A stretch of DNA of 64,000 bases from Spirometra erinaceieuropaei (Eukaryota > Platyhelminthes > Cestoda > Diphyllobothriidea > Diphyllobothriidae), in assembly GCA_902702965.1 (NCBI GenBank), contig CACRXP010000384.1, forward strand, positions 118,340-182,339, given 5' to 3'. The notes under the pieces were generated by a model that worked only from the letters and a program-made list of their open reading frames with translations, was not told where the DNA came from and did not search any database. A program made the position numbers and the translations under genes. Positions 23,351-34,829 of the stretch are shown here, piece after piece. Each line of letters opens with the position of its first letter. Within the stretch, counting starts at the first letter, position 1.

Positions 23351-24069
23351 TGACTCATTCAGTGCGCAAGGCGGAAATGCATGGGGCTGTGTGAGACCTC
23401 ATCGATCGAATTAGTTAAAGAAACGGTCCAAAAGTATAAGTCATCCTGCCTCAAACTTAGGTCACGACGATCGATTATTGGTTGTGGGATTTAAGTAAAC
23501 AAACAACATAACGGCTGATTGGCTGGCCAGAAGGCCGGTTGCGCAAGCACTACGAAAGCGAATATAGCAAACACGAGATGAAAATTCACGGAGCTCAACC
23601 GGTATCATAGAAACGAAGTGAAATAATAAGATACTTTAATAATTTGAATTATAATTTTTATCCAGTCGCGTTAGTGAGCACCCTAAAGCATGTAAATCTC
23701 TCAAATGAAATTAAAGTAAATCAGAATAGCTATAGACTCACCCAAGTATAGCATGGGAGAACTGTAGTTGAACTCCGAAATAACGATTATCGTTTCTGTC
23801 GGCAAAGTGGCGTTAGTTTAACCTGATAAAGACTATACAGATAGACGAGTGGCATGTACGTTGACCTCTTCCTCATAGCGAAAGGACTACGGAGGAATGA
23901 CTTGTAAGTTTTCTGATTCTCCAGTGCATTTTTCTGCAGCTTCAAAGGTTTGGGACCCAAGTATCAAATATCTTGAAGTCCTGTGCAAAACTAGCAGGAC
24001 GACTCATTTTCTGTAGGTTAATATCTGGGCCGTCACCCAAATAATTTGATTCAGGACCTTTACTGGTGT

Positions 24070-24478
24070 TTGCTAGATATCAGTTCGTGTATCAACTGCA
24101 AAAACTATTGGATATTAAAAAATCTTTTAAGGCAAAGTACAAAAAATGGCGCTCTGCTAAAGGCACTATTACCTACTTTACCTTTAATTATTTGGGCTGA
24201 AATTCAGACAGTATGAACCTGAAGAGGCGAAATAGTGCTAAAGGAACTCTCTATCAAGAGAAACTTTCCAAAATCTCTATACAACTCTAAAATTGCAATC
24301 TGGGATATTTTGAGTTATTTTCACATTCATATAAATATTCGGCAACAATTTTGCCAACATTTATAGAACAGGAACCCACTGCCAAAGACATATTATCTTA
24401 CAAGCGACTGAATTTTTCCTCCGTTTTTAGGAAAAATGTCAGAGAAAAGTAGCTCCGGGAGGATGGGATTGTGACTGC
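24070..24478 (+). repeat. Segment X, copy 2
   Basis: GCTAGATATCAGTTCGTGTA through CTCCGGGAGGATGGGATTG is co-linear with 19985-20402, including the internal match at 24.21-24.24 (GAACCTGAAGAGGCGAAATA). It probably once followed copy 2 of the tandem unit directly. Confidence 0.75.
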
Positions 24479-24499
24479 AGACTCGCAGTACTTCCTATC

Positions 24500-26385
24500 A
24501 GCTGGCCGAAACTACACTTAATGCCAAGGTTTTTGATTAATTGCAGCTTCTTTATCACCGCTATTCGCAGTTTTCTTTACCGCCCATTACTTCAGAATCT
24601 GGCCTAGGCATAATGCTTTCTATGGTGACTCCTATGGGATTAGGTGTACTGGCTGGAATGAGCCTTACTGCTGCCAGCATTGACGGAGGTGTTCGCGTTT
24701 ACTCACTGAAGCACATAACCCAGGATACCAACAACAGATTTTCCTTCAGAGTAACGTCAATAATTTTCACTAAATAGATGTGTTAGTATTCCCTGGACTT
24801 TCTTAAGTCAATGCTTGACTCATCACCTGAATAGACGTACTCAAATGTCAGAAGGCAGCTTGAATGATGGTTTGAATAATGGTTTTATAATAATTAATAC
24901 TAAGTTTGACAGGACATTACAGAGTTTAAGAGGCGGGATGAAACTGGACGGAGAAAATACTTTCAAGTTGATTAGACTACTAGACTGGTGAGTGATATTA
25001 ACGCGAATTGGGTTTGTTTAAAAACAATTCAGACAGGGACAAAAACATCGGGGATCGGAGGTTGCCACTTTTAACAAACTGTAAGTGCCAGTGGGCCTTT
25101 TTGGCGGGGGATCCTCATTCCACGAGAATGGGTCTAAGTTGACCTCTGAAATAGGATCGCATGGTTGTACAGTTCCTGTTTTTTTTGATTAAAAAGTTAT
25201 AGAAAGTAAAACACAGCGTGATGTTTAGACCAGCAGTTTCGCTAATGACCCCGGCAGCTCTCTGCCGCTCAAGGGTGCTGATACAAACAAACGCATAGTG
25301 ATAAGTTCTGGTTACTACAAAAAAGGTAGTAGCGGACTAAAAATGGATATAAACATTGGCGTGAATAACGTCGCTGCGGTGGTGCGATTACCTCGGCTAT
25401 CATGATATCGGGCGCTCCCCCATTCACCGGCATCTCCTAACCTCTGTCTGAGATAGATTGTTCGGGATTTCATTCACGTGATCGCTGCCAGAATGCCGGA
25501 AGTTAAAAGCGCATTCCCAACTCGGACTTGCTTTCGGGAATATTTGGGAGATGATAAGGCAATTACCGACATCAATTCTCCTCAGTGGCGTAGAAGGCGG
25601 CCTTTACTTCAGCATATAGAGATCTGCCTGATAGTTCTGAATAACTGACTTCACTCTATGGCGTTTGGTTTGAAGTATTTTGAAGGAGACCGGTCAAATT
25701 TGGTGAAGGTTAAACTTTGTCCCATTTCGACTAACAGCATAAGCGTGTAGTGATCTTTGCAACAAAGCTTCGCATATATGACTACTGACCTCCACTTATA
25801 TAGTATTTCAGGATATTTCTGGGGTCTCACACACTTTACAGATATCGATACGGCGTAATGCGGAATCCGTTAAATTCACCCTTCGATAAACACGTCCCTT
25901 TTGTGCTGTGCATTTAGAAAACTCAATCTTACCTACTTAGGAGATGAAGATTCAATTATTGTGATCAGAAAGTTTAATATGTGGATAAATTGTGGTCCTT
26001 AGTGGATTATTTGGATGTTCGACTCCCATGTCCGGAGGCACAAATGCGCCTGAAATAACGACTCTGGACCTTAGGAAAATTGCAGTTTGCCAGGAATAGC
26101 TAATCTGCTTCGAACAAAAAGCGCCTGTATTCCTGAGTATGCTCGGATTGGACAGTTTGTCCTAATACTATATAAATCTGAAATAATTTGATAACAGACA
26201 ACAGTGTTTTGAGCTGTGACATGACTTACAGAGCTTCTGATGCATAGACCTCCTGAAATGGTTTACAGAACCTCGCCTCTCAGCCGATGGTTGCATTCAG
26301 ATAGCGAAAAGTTGCAACTAGGTACCCTTCAAGCAGCAGTAGTAGTTATATAGCATTAACCGTCCGCTAACTCCAAGACCAATTC
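24500..26385. other. No gene recognised
   Basis: A 78-codon plus-strand frame at 24541-24777 has a hydrophobic patch but no splice context or paralogue. Nothing else is distinctive. Confidence 0.3.
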
Positions 26386-26449
26386 GTGAGGAATGGCTTT
26401 GGAACAGAAGATGAAGATGCGATCACTGGGACAAGAAGTTTATTGGCCT

Positions 26450-26483
26450 GACGTTTCGGGTTCTCACTCGAGCCCATCATCAG
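26450..26483 (-). ncRNA. Hammerhead-ribozyme-like motif in a PLE 3' end
   Basis: On the minus strand CTGATGA is followed by T, a hairpin (GGGCTC-GAGTGA-GAACCC, 5 of 6 pairs) and GAAACGTC. CUGAUGA - stem II - GAAAC - GUC is the core of a hammerhead ribozyme, and minimal hammerheads are established components of PLE ends. The extra U before stem II is a departure from the canonical core, and helix I is not obvious, so activity is uncertain. Decayed versions stand at the ends of the other PLE copies (12.32, 43.33, 5.03 kb). Confidence 0.5.
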
Positions 26484-27372
26484 AGACATTCGCAGATAGA
26501 GGTAAAGGTGGCACCAGGAATGCAGTATTTATAGCACGTGGCTGCCGTGGGACCGTATGCGCACTGCAATTAACAGTTCTCACAATCGCCGCTGGGGTCG
26601 TAATTGATGCGGCGGTGGCTTGGCGGTCCGAGTCCGAGTTGTTAATTGCCGCGATTTCGTCATCCGTGCTCGATGCTGGTGTGACGATTGCTCGGCAAAC
26701 TGGCTCACTGTCACCGTGATAATTGCTCACCCGCGCCCTCCCCACGTGACTGATTCTCCTGTCCAGGGATAATCGCAATACGGAATAGGCCACCGGGAGG
26801 TCATTGTGTTTGTTGATGGATTGCGGGCCTGAGAACCATGACTCGAGCAGCTCGCGGCTCACGCGGTTGTCACCCCTTGCGAGGATTTCGGCCTCTTGAA
26901 ATTTGAAATTATGGCCGGGTCCCGTCGAGTGTGCCGCCACCTGAGAGTTAGCGTCTCCCCGCCTCACTGCTGCTGCGTGCTCGGCAAGTCGCGTACGGAG
27001 TAATCTCCCAGTTTCTCCGACATAATTGCTTTGTCCGCAACTACACCAGATCCGGTAAACGACTCCAGACGTTTCCTGCCGTGGCAGCGGGTCTTTTGGC
27101 CTCATTACTTGGCGCCTAATGGTTGCTTCCGGCCTGTGTGCAACACCAACTCCAAGTGGAGTGAGAAGACGACTGACGGCTTCCGAGACGTTCTTCACGT
27201 ACGGAAGAGCCCGCCAAAATTTGGGGCTAGTTGGATTTGGTCTCTGGTGTCCTTTTCGTATGCACTGGTTGACAAAGTTGCGCGGGTAGCCATTGGCTCT
27301 CATTACCCGTCGAAGATATTGTAATTCAGCAACCTTGTCTTCCATTTCACTGCAGTGCGTCTCAACACGCAA
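26464..27372 (-). pseudogene. PLE linker plus GIY-YIG endonuclease, open frame
   Basis: Residues 1-100 are the RT-to-endonuclease linker (EMEDKVAELQYLRRVMRANG; PTSPKFWRALPYVKNVSE). The nuclease starts at GVVYRI (103-108), with the PLE-specific C-x-C at 110/112, NYVGETGR at 116-123, the conserved Arg at 126 and EH at 131-132. His148 and His154 complete the C-C-H-H set described for PLE endonucleases. RELLESWF at 173-180 holds the likely catalytic Glu. Residues 205-302 are a Thr/Ala/Ser-rich tail. It is labelled a pseudogene because the RT is missing and the first ATG is internal to the ancestral protein, but the nuclease domain itself shows no break. Confidence 0.85.
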
Positions 27373-27429
27373 CTGCGTTTGTGACTGATCGGGTGGTTGC
27401 TATTGAAGTTCAGTTCAGTATCAGGCTTT

Positions 27430-28165
27430 GGAACGCTGTTATAGGCTTATGGTTATGCTTTCGTCCCCAATTCACCTGGAGGATCTAGAGAGAAAAATCA
27501 ATGGGGACATGGTATACCATATCAGATACGAGAAACAATTCAAACGTGACGAACGTATTCATGCGGAAGTAGGTTTTGGAATGGCACACCGGTTCCAGAG
27601 CTACCATGCGCAACAGGATGATGGGAATTATGGGTAGTCGCGTGTGGCGTACTGTATTTCGCACACACAGTATCCCTATAATGACACAGGTCACACAACA
27701 CGCATGCTTGGATGGCGCATATACGAACATACGCTGGCTGATGTAATGACGGATTATCGCAAGCGGCTGCCCGCATCTTTGAAATAGGTCACAAGTTTAA
27801 CTTCCCAGTCAAAAAGAAAGTCACATACACCAAAAGCATGACAGGCCGAGAATGAATTAATGCCTGAACCATTGCTGAGTGCCTAATCAGTCTGCATATC
27901 GCCTGTCACCGGCGTACAGGTCCGTGTGCAGCCACCTACCGACGTGCATCATTAGTGTTTAATTAGTTATTGCCCTCTAATTGTCGTTTGTCGAGTTTCT
28001 CTCAGAAGGTGGATTGCTGCGAGAGTTTAAATACTCGGAAGAAATGGTAAATTGTTAGTATGCTGGGAAAGTCTTCTTCCCTGCTCACACATATCCAGAA
28101 TTTGAACACTCGTCTCCAGCTGATAAGCTGTTTATATCTGAGGAAAAGGTAGTGCTCATAGGATA
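27430..28165. other. No gene recognised
   Basis: A 69-codon plus frame (27428-27637) and shadows on the minus strand lack motifs or splice context. Confidence 0.3.
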
Positions 28166-28169
28166 GAGT

Positions 28170-28400
28170 CACTCGTTTGGCTGACATTTCGAAGAGCTGG
28201 AGCGGCCCTTAATAATCAAAGCATATAGGCATAAAACGATCAGAAATTTGAATAGATAGCCGGAATAGTTGGTTTTTAGATGATCGATTTTTTTCTTCTT
28301 TCGCCGCCTTGACCTACTGGCCGTCGCTTGTGATTGTTGGTAGCCTCCTGTAGTGTGTGCCGTCACCTCAGTTTGGGTTAGTTGAGTTTGCGTCTCCCAT
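28170..28400 (-). mobile_element. PLE subfamily 2 relic, C-terminal end
   Basis: Minus-strand TTGGTAGCCTCCTG-type sequence and the basic stretch ATASRSRRRKKKKIDHLK match the C-terminal end of the PLE at 55.18-55.35 kb and its inverted partner at 53.85-53.99 kb. Identity is about 75% by eye. Confidence 0.65.
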
Positions 28401-28935
28401 TTGCGTGAATTGGTCCTGCCCTGAATGAACGCTAACGCATCCTATGGCACATGAGCATAGTTCCACGTAGTCTAGGAATGAAAGTGCTCGACTGACTGGG
28501 AAGAAAATGAATTTTTTGGAGTTAGGACAGCCTTTTTGGACCAAGTATCTAACAGTCTGATGGAATGTTATAGGAAAATTGCTAAAAGTATAGCTCGGCA
28601 ATATTGACAATTAAGAAACCAATTCTTCACACGGGTCGCATCAAGGTACGGTTAGCCTTTAGATGGAACCAGTATTTTGCAGTGACCGAGCGTGAGTTTG
28701 GTACACCCGGTGAGCAATCAGGGCCGGTCCCATTTCTTGACAATCTGCATAAAACACCCGCAAACAGAGACGAGTACACGGTAAGGATGCGCTGCACAGA
28801 CACGAATAGTGGTTTATAGACAAGCATTCGCGCCTTTCCTCCGCCTAAAAATATTTCGTGGGACTGTAAGTATGACGTCGCAAACCAACTAACAGGTAAT
28901 AGAGTAGTGTCTTCGGGTAACTTTGTATAAGTAAT

Positions 28936-29114
28936 CATTAGGCCTGTACAGTCACAGTGCTTGGGATGACTGGCTCGGGGATTAACAGTCAGGTTCAGTC
29001 GGTCCCTCGTACTATGGTCTCCATGGCACTCCCACAAAAGTGGGATCCGAGCCACCATTTTTCTGCGGAAAGTGAGTGGGGGCACCTCTAGGACATAAAG
29101 CTCCGCACTTGCAT
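28936..29114 (+). repeat. Direct repeat, left copy
   Basis: TCATTAGGCCTGTACAGTC through CCGCACTT is repeated at 29906-30100 in the same orientation, at roughly 75-80% identity. The two copies bracket a foldback-family relic. Confidence 0.75.
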
Positions 29115-29905
29115 GCATTTTTCTTATTGATTTTTGATTGCTTAGCAAATTCAAATATATTTTATAAACATCCACGAACGAAAATAGACTGTATTTAGTT
29201 ATTTGATAGAAAATTACGTCAACTTTTACATTTCATACTCTATAAAGGCGTACAATGAAGTTTTAAAAAAGTTGTCTGATTCCCGAATATTTTGGAGCCT
29301 GATCAGTCGTTGCATAAGCGGTTAGCAATTCCATTTGCAAGGTGTATGCGTTCCGCGCAAAGAAAGTCAGATATTTTTTCACGCCTTTAAAAAGATACCA
29401 TACAGAGGCCACAATATTTCACAATGGATGCGGACTATGCTGTAAATTTCTTGAGAAGCAGTGGTAAACGGACATGCACGATGCTATGTGAATGGACATT
29501 GCACGCTCCTAAAAAGTCTCATAATTAGAAACTTTTTTAAAACCTTGTCATACTCCTCTTTCCAAGATGAAATGTAAAGACGACGTGATTCCCCATCTAA
29601 CGACTGAAGGAAACCAGACTTTTGTTCATGTTATCTATCACATGTAAATGAATTTATGAGCCTATCATAAATAAGTGGAAAAGTGCATGCTGCTTTAGAA
29701 GTCATTCTTTACCGAGTACGGTTTCTACAGGAGATTGGAAAGAAGTGCATTCAAAATGCGACATTCAGCCAAATTTGAAATGCTAAAGGATTATGCCGAC
29801 AGGTAACCAGTATAACAAATCGACCTTACTAATCCTTCCAAATCGGGAACACATTTCAGAATTTCAGCTAACATTTAATGAGATCGGTCAGTCACTGTAA
29901 GCCGT
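29115..29905. mobile_element. Foldback-family relic between direct repeats
   Basis: The left side opens with GCATGCATTTTTCTTATTGA (compare GCATGCATTTTTCGTATTGA at 5.75 kb). The right side carries ACACATTTCAGAATTTCAGC and GAGATCGGTCAGTCACTGTAA, matching the right terminus of the 5.5-6.7 kb element. The outermost part of the left arm is missing. Confidence 0.6.
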
Positions 29906-30100
29906 CATTAGGCCTGTACAGTCGCAGTGCGTGGAATGACTGGCTCGATGATTGGCAATCAGGCTCAGTTCTTCCCTCCTAATACTGCCTCTATGGCACT
30001 CCCACAGCAGTGAGATCCGAGCCGCCACTATTCTGCGAACGTTAATAAATTGCGAGTAGGGAGAAGAGGCACCTCGAGGACAGAACATCTCGCACTTACG
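29906..30100 (+). repeat. Direct repeat, right copy
   Basis: This is the partner of 28936-29114. It also runs from TCATTAGGCCTGTACAGTC to CTCGCACTT and includes the shared GGCACTCCCACA and GATCCGAGCC blocks. Confidence 0.75.
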
Positions 30101-30109
30101 GTTTGATAC

Positions 30110-30290
30110 TCAGAGATGAACTCCATCAACGGGCATATAGACCTTCCCACGGCCTATAAAGACCTGAGTACCTACATACGGCATGACTAGAACAAGACGA
30201 TCACACGGGGCTTAAAATACCGGAAAAACACGACCCCTCGACTAATTCACCAAAAAGAGGAGCATAGGTGCTCCCTTTTCACCTGGTTGT
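30110..30290 (+). mobile_element. PLE subfamily 2 relic, post-endonuclease region
   Basis: CCATCAACGGGCATATAGAC through AATACCGGAAAAACACGACC and TCACCAAAAAGAGGAG parallels 55.02-55.16 kb of the plus-strand subfamily 2 element. Confidence 0.6.
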
Positions 30291-30324
30291 GGAGCAGACG
30301 GTGGATATCATAGAATGCAAAGGT

Positions 30325-30395
30325 CGAACTGTCGCAAGCCAGTTCGTGCGCAAGTCACCGGTTCGGCTCCCAATCCGGGAGCCACGCAGTGGGCG
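30325..30395 (+). repeat. Weak tRNA-like/SINE fragment
   Basis: GGTTCGGCTCC is one mismatch from a pol III B box and is followed by a self-pairing segment (GGCTCCC/GGGAGCC). No A box at proper spacing is clear, so this is only a possible SINE fragment. Confidence 0.2.
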
Positions 30396-31084
30396 TCTTT
30401 GCTCGCAACGGCCGAAATATTGAAATTTCAATTATTAGCACAAAAAGGCGATCAGTCTGCATTTGCTGCGTTGTGACGTAAGCAAGTAGTCATTTTATCT
30501 ACTTAGGACAATGTTTCACACTCGACTGCAGTGGGCACTGCCTAGCTCAGCAGCATCGTTGCGTGAAATTCTGACGCGATATGTATGCCTTTGTTAAATA
30601 GATGCCCACAGATTGAGCTAGGAGCCAACACATCTTCAATCCTGACTCACCATACCGGAAGAAATATGTCAGTCTTCAGGGGGCAGGGCTGTCGATTTTT
30701 CTGACCGACTCAACCTGCATCGCGTTTTCGGGTGCAGGAAAAACTAATAAGAAAAGCAGGCAATACTTTTAGCCCCAGACTTTGGGACCGGCAGCCGATA
30801 AATAAATCCTCATTTTATGTCAGGAGCGATGACCAAATTGATCTGCACTAGTTTATCAAACATGCTATTTCCATGGCGCATTTTTTTGCTGTCAGTAAAA
30901 TTCATTGTTTATTACATCGAGAGGACGTTTAACTGGGCAATTATATTCTAAAAAAATGGGAGAGGCAGCCACTTGGACAGACTGAGGACCCGGTTGATCG
31001 AACAAAGACTCTGATTGAGGACCAAATCAGGCAGAACGCGATGTGACTATGCGGCCTAAGCGGGCTGTTCCTGATTGAAATATA

Positions 31085-31420
31085 CCTGATTGGATGCAGA
31101 AACGATCGTTGAAAGAAGAGCCATATTCTCCTGACATTTCAGATTGGTACTCCAATACGTCAATAGATACAGAACGAGATATGGGTAATTCATGCACAGG
31201 ACGTGGCAATATTTATAGAATCAAGTCGCTATGTCACTGCATACCCAACCAGTTAACTGTTTCCCGTTCATTGAGGATTGTTGCCCGTAGATTCGCTAAT
31301 TGGTAACGGCCCGCATGCAAGATGCTGGTTGCCGAGAGTTCATTAGCCGAGTTAAATGCTGGCGTGATGACTGCTCAGCTATCTGGTTCACCTGACTGCG
31401 CAATCACTGATTGGTTAATA
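31085..31420 (-). mobile_element. PLE 3' end and C-terminal tail relic
   Basis: CGATCGTTGAAAGAAGAGCC and CCTGACATTTCAGATTGGTA parallel the 3' tail. GATGACTGCTCAGCTATCTG near 31.36 kb matches the conserved GATGATTGCTCGACCATCTG of the other copies. Heavily decayed. Confidence 0.55.
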
Positions 31421-31429
31421 AATTTGGCT

Positions 31430-32340
31430 AGACTATGCCTTAACACCGAATATGTAGTGGGGATCTGAAAGCAAAGTCTACGTATTAGATCTGCCAGTTG
31501 GCTTTAACATAATGCTACTTTGAACCGAAGATGCAGGTTGTTTTATGAGTAAGGGTGAGGAAGAATGGTCGACCATTAGAAAACTTTTATTTTGCCGAAC
31601 TTTCGAACTCATGAAGGCGGCAGAAACAGAAAAAATGTGTATTGATCGACCGACGATGGGTGAGGCAGGCCTTGGGCTGACCGAGCTAGGCTATTTGCAT
31701 TTCGAAACCAAAACGATACATCGATCCCAGGCGAAAGCAATTTTTCAGATTTATTGTTTCGGCCTTGGACAGGTGTGACGTTTAGCTCATAAACTGGTTC
31801 GAATTTGTGGTTAGCCATCTGTGATAACTTGCCATCTCGTCGCGCTTACAGCTTGCATTTTTGTATGCACGATCCGAGTGGGAGGTCAGTCTGAACTGTT
31901 TAATAAGGACGGTTTAGGCACGCAATATGGTAAACTACACCGGACCAACTGCTCTGGGCCGGTGTGACATTCGAACACAGCAATGCGTCCAGTCTCCTCT
32001 AAATCTCACTTAATGCACGAGTAAATATGTCATGTCTATTTGGTCTTCCAGGTTGAACAAGAAGGCATCGTCTGTTTAGTGTCCTCGGATAGCATTTCCC
32101 CAAATATTAGTCTCAGAATCATTGAGCCTGGAGTGTTTTCTTTACAAGACTTACATCGCACATGCTGACGTACAGTAGGTCGGGAACGCTTTAGAGTCTG
32201 AGTCTCAGATCAGAAGTCGGTCAAGGGATCTTACGTTGACATGCGTAGTTGCGCACCGTCACCTCAGGCTCTGTAGCACTGACCTTTGATTGACTTGTGT
32301 CCGCCTTCGCATTGCGGCATGACCTGTCGCTGTTACTGCA
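31430..32340. other. No gene recognised
   Basis: A 77-codon plus frame at 31545-31778 has no paralogue or splice context that I can see. Otherwise nothing distinctive. Confidence 0.3.
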
Positions 32341-32349
32341 TACCGCTTA

Positions 32350-33260
32350 TTTGCGGTTTTTTAATGCTGCGTTCGCGAAAAATCCCGTTGGCTCACACCT
32401 AAATAGCCTTTAATAGGTCTTGTGCGCACACTTGCTAGGTGCACATCAGTCAAGTTCAAAAAGAATACAGGGTCGTTGGACGTGCCATCCTGACTGCTGT
32501 ACTCAGGTGAGTTCACATGACTAACCTGATGGTACCAGAATACAGACATATCAGCGGGTCCTGGTAAAATTTAAAGCGCTTTCCTTCTAGACGAAAGACA
32601 CGCAGGTAATTTGAAGAAAAATGTCATTGATTGCAGATTTTGTCGCTACGTTAACAGAATTGTAGGTTAGGCGGTGTCGTTTTCCTCCGAAAACCATCAA
32701 ATAAAAGTTTTGACTTCCACTGTATTCTCCGTAGACATCGGAGAACAGAAGCGATTGATGCAGCACTTAATAACAATGGCGGATAGCTACTACTCAGCTT
32801 AGTAAATCTGGGGTGAACTTGCGCACGCCAATGAGAGCGGCGGGATAACGTTGGTGCTTACGGATAAAGTTCCTTCTTGAACCCTGGCCCTTTATATTTC
32901 TTTTATGTTTTTAAAGTTGTACTTTGTTAACGTAGCTTTTCAATTCATTAAGTAATGTCGCTTTGCCTGCGACTGGCTATCACGCGTAAAGTTCGACACA
33001 TTTAATGGGTAAGGTTACATACCGTAACTGGCTTTGTTTCATTGCCGGCCTGTCAGGTCGCAGAACATGGCCTTTAAGCTACTGATTAAGTCGTATTGCA
33101 TGCTCAAAGGGTGGGGATACGAATAACTAGGGTTCGCATTAATAAAAAGAAAGACAGGATGGTAAATCAGGGAACAGCTTAATCAACGAAAACAAGAAAG
33201 ACCCGAACGGCCTTTTCTGGTTACGGAGCCATCACCGCCCAAACATAACCTAACCAAGAG
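32350..33260. repeat. Dispersed repeat R2, copy 1
   Basis: The sequence (GCTGCGTTCGCGAAAAAT, CACACCTAAATAGCC, TTCAAAAAGAATACAGGGTC, TCCTGGTAAAATTTAAAGCG, later CGGCCTTTTCTGG) is co-linear with 46.29-47.06 kb and 58.95-59.85 kb. There is no protein product. It looks like a non-autonomous element of about 1 kb. Confidence 0.7.
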
Positions 33261-33269
33261 ATGGCTAAG

Positions 33270-34500
33270 ACATAAGCAAATCTTCAAATTCTCAGCGTTT
33301 AGGCCAGCACCTTAATCCTAAACGGACTCGGGTTCCCCTGACTTCTGCTTTCACCCACCGTCATAAATGCCTTTACCTGCGCAATGTATCGACTTTGGCT
33401 GATAAAAATTGTTTAAATCTACACTAGACTGGTCATTTTGTAAAAAAAACGGAAGAGCCACTCCATTCTATTCTGTTTGAGGATAATCCAAAAAGAAGGA
33501 AGATACTACTGGAGCGGTTTCCGAAACAGGTAGCGTTCTAGAAAGCATGACAGGCTTACCGCTGTTAAAGCCTTAAATTTCCTTGGTTATGCATAGAAAA
33601 TACTTAATGCCTTGAAATAGGTGAATTAACCAAGTCTCCCAAAAAGCCAACAATTTACTAAACATGTTTGCTTAGACATGAACTTTTCTTTCTTCGTCAT
33701 CCCGAATCGTCCACTTTTATTCAGACGTGTACCAGACTTTAGTGAAGGGCATCATTTTACTTATTTCTTTGCTCCGGAGTACCGGGCGTTCTTGAATTCA
33801 ACAACTTGCAGACAACTCATGTTTGTCAGGATTCTGACCGGATAAACATAAAAAAACCGTTGCATTAATTTTCACATTACACTCCATGTCATGCAGATAT
33901 ATGGTTTTCCCAAAATGCATCTTTTGCGGTTGTATAACGCTGTGTTTCGGAATTAACGGCTCAAGACTTAAGACCGAACTGTCAGTTTTTTTACAATCAG
34001 TAGACGTTTCACAATGAAAAACAGTGTTCATAATAAAAGGACAATGTGCAATGCACGGCTAAAAGCTCACCGTAAATGTAGAATGTTTAAAGAATTGGTC
34101 AGTAACAAGAATTTTTTGGCAATTGGGGCCCTTAAAATCTATTAACAGAGTGGCATCCGAGGAAAATTCCCCAATTATACGCTTTTTGTTATTACCTTTT
34201 ACGGCCAGAAAATTCAGACCACGACGTCGTGTTTAATGCGCGGCTGAATGTCGTTTCTTGACAAAATTTACTGACTAACGAAAAAACCAGCCAATGAACC
34301 CACTGTACATTATGCGTGAATGCTTTGCATGACGTTAATTTAAGAACGGCCTTCTAACTGAAATTTAATTTGAAATGCTGGAAAATTATGTAGGCAATCA
34401 GATTCCAATTTCAAAGGGTACATATTTCGGTGAAGACTGTCTTGAAGGAGATTTGAACACCCAGTACCTTTCTCACGGCGTCGATGGATCAACAAATTCC
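33270..34500. other. No gene recognised
   Basis: Short frames only. Two minus-strand frames (33798-34031 and 34340-34531) lack paralogues and clear splice sites. Confidence 0.3.
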
Positions 34501-34829
34501 GTTTTTTCCCACACAGACGTATATCACACAAACAATTTTAACGACGAGTAGGGGATACGGGTTATTTATGAGATTTGGGTTATCTTCTGCCTCATGTGAT
34601 AAAAACTGTCAAGAAGAGCATTTTAAACTGGCTAACACATATACTGGCTAACATATACTGACTGATACTGACTAAACACACGTCAATATTAAGGAAGACT
34701 CATTGTCAAATACTTACCAGGCAGGAAACACTCGTTACATGTACAAACAGTTCAAAGGACCTAAACACATGATTCTTTTTAAACGCAAATGGCAGTAGCT
34801 TATAAGTTTGAGGATATCGACAGGAAGTG

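Larger units (their letters stand above)
26393..27420 (-). mobile_element. 5'-truncated Penelope-like element with the best preserved endonuclease
   Basis: The element runs from the thumb/linker (27.37 kb) through GIY-YIG to the 3' tail (26.40 kb). It is the least decayed PLE in the window: a single open frame of 302 codons ends in SDDGLE at the hammerhead-like motif. The 5' truncation just before RVETH means no RT remains. Truncation of the 5' part is normal for elements copied by target-primed reverse transcription. Confidence 0.85.
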
